A program made the position numbers and the translations under genes. A DNA stretch of 64,000 nt from Microbacterium sp. JZ31 (GTDB lineage: Bacteria; Actinomycetota; Actinomycetes; Actinomycetales; Microbacteriaceae): the NCBI RefSeq assembly GCF_016805985.1, contig NZ_CP017661.1:1922001-1986000 (forward strand), given 5' to 3'. Positions 61,328-64,000 of the stretch are shown here, piece by piece (within the stretch, counting starts at the first letter, position 1; the number at the start of each line of letters is the position of its first letter). Under the pieces are notes generated by a model. That model saw only the letters and a list, made by a program, of their open reading frames with translations. It did no database searches and had not been told where the DNA came from.

Positions 61328-64000
61328 TTACTTCGCGGGGGTGACGACGACCAAAAGGTCGCCGGCGTCCACCTGCTGCGTGGGGCTGATCGCGAGGCGC
61401 TCGACGACGCCGCCCTGCGACGTCGTGATGGCCGCCTCCATCTTCATCGCCTCGATCGACGCGACGGCCTGGCCGGCCTCGACGTGGTCTCCGACCTCGA
61501 CCTTGAGCGTCACGACGCCCGAGAACGGCGCGGCGATCTGGCCGGGCTTGGAGGTGTCCGCCTTCTCCGCGGCGCGCACCTCGACCTCGATGCTGCGGTC
61601 GCGCGCGGCGACAGGGCGCAGCTGGCCGTTGAGCGTGGCCATGACCGAGCGGATGCCCTTCTCGTCGGGCTCGCCGATCGCCTCCAGCCCGACGTACAGC
61701 TGCACGCCGCGCTCGATCTCGACCACGTGCTCGCCGCCCTGCTCCAGGCCGTACAGGTAGTCGGCCGTGTCGAGCACGGACAGGTCGCCGTACGTCTCGC
61801 GTGCCGTCTCGAAGGCCTTGGTCGGCTGCGGGAACAGCAGCCGGTTGAGCGTCGCGCGGCGCGTCGGCGCGTCGCCGTCCAGCGCCGCCTGGTCCTCGGT
61901 CGACAGCGGCGTGATCGAGGGCTTCAGGTCGCGACCCTCGAGCACCTTCGTGCGGAACGGCTCGGGCCACCCGCCCGGCAGGTCGCCCAGCTCGCCGGCC
62001 ATGAAGCCGACGACCGAGTCGGGCACGTCGTACTTGTGCGGGTTCTCGGCGAAGTCGGCCGGATCCGCCTTGACCGCCGCGAGGTGCAGGGCGAGGTCGC
62101 CCACGACCTTGGACGACGGCGTGACCTTCGGCACGCGACCCAGGATGTCGTTCGCCGCGGCGTACATGTCCTCGATCAGCTCGAAGTCGTCCGCCAGGCC
62201 GAGCGCGATGGCCTGCTGGCGCAGGTTCGACAGCTGGCCGCCGGGGATCTCGTGCTTGTACACGCGCCCCGTGGGGCCGTCGAGGCCCGACTCGAACGGG
62301 CGGTACTGGTGGCGCACGGCCTCCCAGTACGGCTCGAGATCCGACACGGCCTGCAGGTCGAGGCCCGTGTCGCGGTCGGTGTGGGCGAGCGCGGCGACGA
62401 GCGCCGACAGCGACGGCTGGCTCGTGGTGCCCGCCATCGGCGCGGACGCCGCGTCGACGGCGTCGGCACCCGCCGCACTGGCGGCGAGCAGCGTCGCGAG
62501 CTGGCCGCCCGGGGTGTCGTGCGTGTGCACGTGCACCGGCAGGTCGAAGCGCTCGCGCAGCGCCGCGACGAGCTTCGAGGCGGCGGCCGGACGCAGCAGG
62601 CCCGCCATGTCCTTGATCGCCAGGATGTGCGCGCCCGCGTCGACGATCTCCTCCGCCAGGTGCAGGTAGTAGTCGAGCGTGTAGAGGTCCTCGGCGGGGT
62701 TCAGCAGGTCGCCCGTGTAGCAGACCGCGACCTCGGCGATCGAGGTCCCCGTGCCGAGCACGGCGTCGATCGCGGGCCGCATCTGGGACACGTCGTTGAG
62801 CGCGTCGAAGATGCGGAAGATGTCGATGCCGCTCGAGGCCGCCTCGCGCACGAACGCGTCCGTGACCTCGGTCGGGTACGGCGTGTAGCCGACCGTGTTG
62901 CGGCCGCGCAGCAGCATCTGGATCGCGACGTTCGGCAGCGCCTCGCGCAGCTTGTCCAGGCGCTCCCACGGGTCCTCGGCGAGGAAGCGCAGCGCCACGT
63001 CGTACGTCGCGCCGCCCCAGGCCTCGACCGACAGCAGCTGCGGCGTCAGGCGGGCGACGTAGGGCGCGACGGCGACGAGGTCCCGCGTGCGCACGCGCGT
63101 GGCGAGCAGCGACTGGTGCGCGTCGCGGAAGGTCGTCTCGGTCACGGCGAGCGCGGTCTGCTCGCGCAGCGCACGCGCGAAGCCGGCGGGGCCGAGCTCC
63201 TGGAGGCGTTGACGCGATCCCGCGGACGGCGTCGCGCCGAGGTCCACGGCCGGCAGCTTCACGGCCGGCGCGATGCCGAGCGGGTTCTCGCCGTGCGGCT
63301 TGTTGACGGTGACGTCCACGAGCCAGTTCAGGATCTTGGATCCCCGGTCCTTCGAGACGCGGCCCTCGAGCAGCTCGGGGCGCTCGTCGATGAACGACGT
63401 GGACAGGTCGCCCTGCACGAACGCCGGGTCGTCGAGCACCGCCTGCAGGAACGGGATGTTCGTGGCGACGCCGCGGATGCGGAACTCGGCGAGCGCACGG
63501 CGGGCGCGGGCCACGGCGGCGGTGAAGTCGCGGCCGCGCACGCTGAGCTTGGCGAGCATCGAGTCGAAGTGCGGGCTCACCTGCGAGCCGGCGGCCGTGG
63601 TGCCGCCGTCGAGGCGGATGCCCGCGCCGCCCGGCGAGCGGTACGTCGTGATCTTGCCGGTGTCGGGACGGAAGCCCTGCGCGGGGTCCTCCGTGGTGAT
63701 CCGGCACTGCAGCGCGGCGCCGCGCAGCTGCACGGTGTCCTGCGCCAGGCCCAGGTCGGCGAGCGTCTCGCCCGACGCGATGCGCATCTGCGACTGGACG
63801 AGGTCGACGTCGGTGACCTCCTCCGTCACGGTGTGCTCGACCTGGATGCGGGGATTCATCTCGATGAAGACGACCTCGCCGGTGCGCGGCCCGGCCGTCT
63901 CCAGCAGGAACTCGACCGTGCCGGCGTTCTCGTAGCCGATCGACTCGGCGAACGCGACGGCGTGCCGGTGCAGGTCGGCGCGGACGGCGTCGTCGAGGTT
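61328..64000 (-). CDS. pyc: pyruvate carboxylase (N-terminus beyond window)
   Basis: The reading frame is open from the window end to a stop at 61328 (about 890 residues visible). It starts inside the biotin carboxylase domain (IEMNPRIQVEHTVTEEVTDVDLVQ), then its C-terminal subdomain, the HMGL-like carboxyltransferase (DAHQSLLATRVR, VEAWGGATYDV, KDMAGLLRP, HVHTHDTPGG), the PYC/OADA conserved region and a C-terminal biotinyl domain with the biotinylated lysine in EAMKMEAAI. It makes oxaloacetate from pyruvate and bicarbonate with ATP, refilling the TCA cycle. ATP-grasp residues lie outside the window. Confidence 0.96.
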   Translation of the reverse strand, partial: NLDDAVRADLHRHAVAFAESIGYENAGTVEFLLETAGPRTGEVVFIEMNPRIQVEHTVTEEVTDVDLVQSQMRIASGETLADLGLAQDTVQLRGAALQCRITTEDPAQGFRPDTGKITTYRSPGGAGIRLDGGTTAAGSQVSPHFDSMLAKLSVRGRDFTAAVARARRALAEFRIRGVATNIPFLQAVLDDPAFVQGDLSTSFIDERPELLEGRVSKDRGSKILNWLVDVTVNKPHGENPLGIAPAVKLPAVDLGATPSAGSRQRLQELGPAGFARALREQTALAVTETTFRDAHQSLLATRVRTRDLVAVAPYVARLTPQLLSVEAWGGATYDVALRFLAEDPWERLDKLREALPNVAIQMLLRGRNTVGYTPYPTEVTDAFVREAASSGIDIFRIFDALNDVSQMRPAIDAVLGTGTSIAEVAVCYTGDLLNPAEDLYTLDYYLHLAEEIVDAGAHILAIKDMAGLLRPAAASKLVAALRERFDLPVHVHTHDTPGGQLATLLAASAAGADAVDAASAPMAGTTSQPSLSALVAALAHTDRDTGLDLQAVSDLEPYWEAVRHQYRPFESGLDGPTGRVYKHEIPGGQLSNLRQQAIALGLADDFELIEDMYAAANDILGRVPKVTPSSKVVGDLALHLAAVKADPADFAENPHKYDVPDSVVGFMAGELGDLPGGWPEPFRTKVLEGRDLKPSITPLSTEDQAALDGDAPTRRATLNRLLFPQPTKAFETARETYGDLSVLDTADYLYGLEQGGEHVVEIERGVQLYVGLEAIGEPDEKGIRSVMATLNGQLRPVAARDRSIEVEVRAAEKADTSKPGQIAAPFSGVVTLKVEVGDHVEAGQAVASIEAMKMEAAITTSQGGVVERLAISPTQQVDAGDLLVVVTPAK

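Noticed and set aside
1..64000. tRNA, rRNA, rnpB or ssrA genes
   Set aside because: No GTTCGANTC/CCA-type arms or other RNA-gene signatures were seen in the intergenic gaps, and few gaps exceed 200 bp.

Overview
This 64 kb, very GC-rich window is chromosomal DNA from an actinobacterium. It most resembles Microbacteriaceae and is probably close to Microbacterium. The evidence is a diheme QcrC and split cta/qcr clusters (a bc1-aa3 supercomplex), a DivIVA/SepF/FtsZ division system with no ftsA or murB, DUF3040 and DUF3043 proteins, an Rv2175c/PknL pair, frequent GTG starts, and probable leaderless promoters. Family names come from reading motifs by eye; no database search was run.

Layout. (1) 1-3.6 kb: end of a 5'-3' exonuclease, an MFS exporter coupled to a PHP-domain protein, and trpD. 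(2) 3.7-12.7 kb: the terminal respiratory chain. ctaE-qcrC-qcrA-qcrB is on the plus strand and ctaC-ctaD-ctaF on the minus strand. Between them lie one AbiEi/DUF559-type gene and a non-coding array of three 83-bp repeats. (3) 12.8-24.3 kb: housekeeping genes erpA, an M20 dipeptidase, DUF3043, pyrD, nrdR, hisD, a Gln-rich YGQ/WGQ-repeat membrane protein, dnaE and a cyclodeaminase-family protein. (4) 24.3-29.9 kb: a 1635-residue multi-span membrane protein with an N-terminal zinc ribbon, and a GNAT acetyltransferase. (5) 29.9-48.0 kb, all minus strand: the division and cell-wall cluster mraZ-rsmH-ftsL-ftsI-murF-mraY-murD-ftsW-murG-murC-ftsQ-ftsZ-yggS-sepF-yggT-divIVA-lspA-rluD, mostly with 1-4 nt stop/start overlaps. 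murE is not between ftsI and murF. (6) 48.2-58.5 kb: DUF3040, a polyprenyl diphosphate synthase, an Rv2175c-like regulator, a four-LysM cell-wall hydrolase, a PASTA kinase, class II DAHP synthase, a PlsC acyltransferase and a FadD15-like ligase, in the order of M. tuberculosis Rv2173-Rv2187. (7) 58.6-64 kb: peptide deformylase coupled to a MinD/EspI-like ATPase with a long acidic N-terminus, then pyruvate carboxylase running off the window.

How they work together. The oxidase and bc1 genes encode one proton-pumping supercomplex. The dcw block takes UDP-MurNAc to lipid II (MurC, MurD, MurF, MraY, MurG) and on to septal polymerisation (FtsW, FtsI, FtsQ, FtsL, FtsZ, SepF), with DivIVA for polar growth. 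The LysM hydrolase and PASTA kinase probably remodel and sense the same wall.

Two essential genes, dnaE and murD, are each broken by one missing base in a G/C homopolymer. This points to long-read assembly error rather than real gene loss. I see no CRISPR array, phage, insertion sequence, tRNA or rRNA, and no convincing new multi-gene system. The most unusual items are the 83-bp repeat array, a mirrored pair of MraZ-box arrays, an MtrA-like box before the LysM gene, shared TTCGAC elements upstream of the two oxidase operons, and the EspI-like ATPase next to def.
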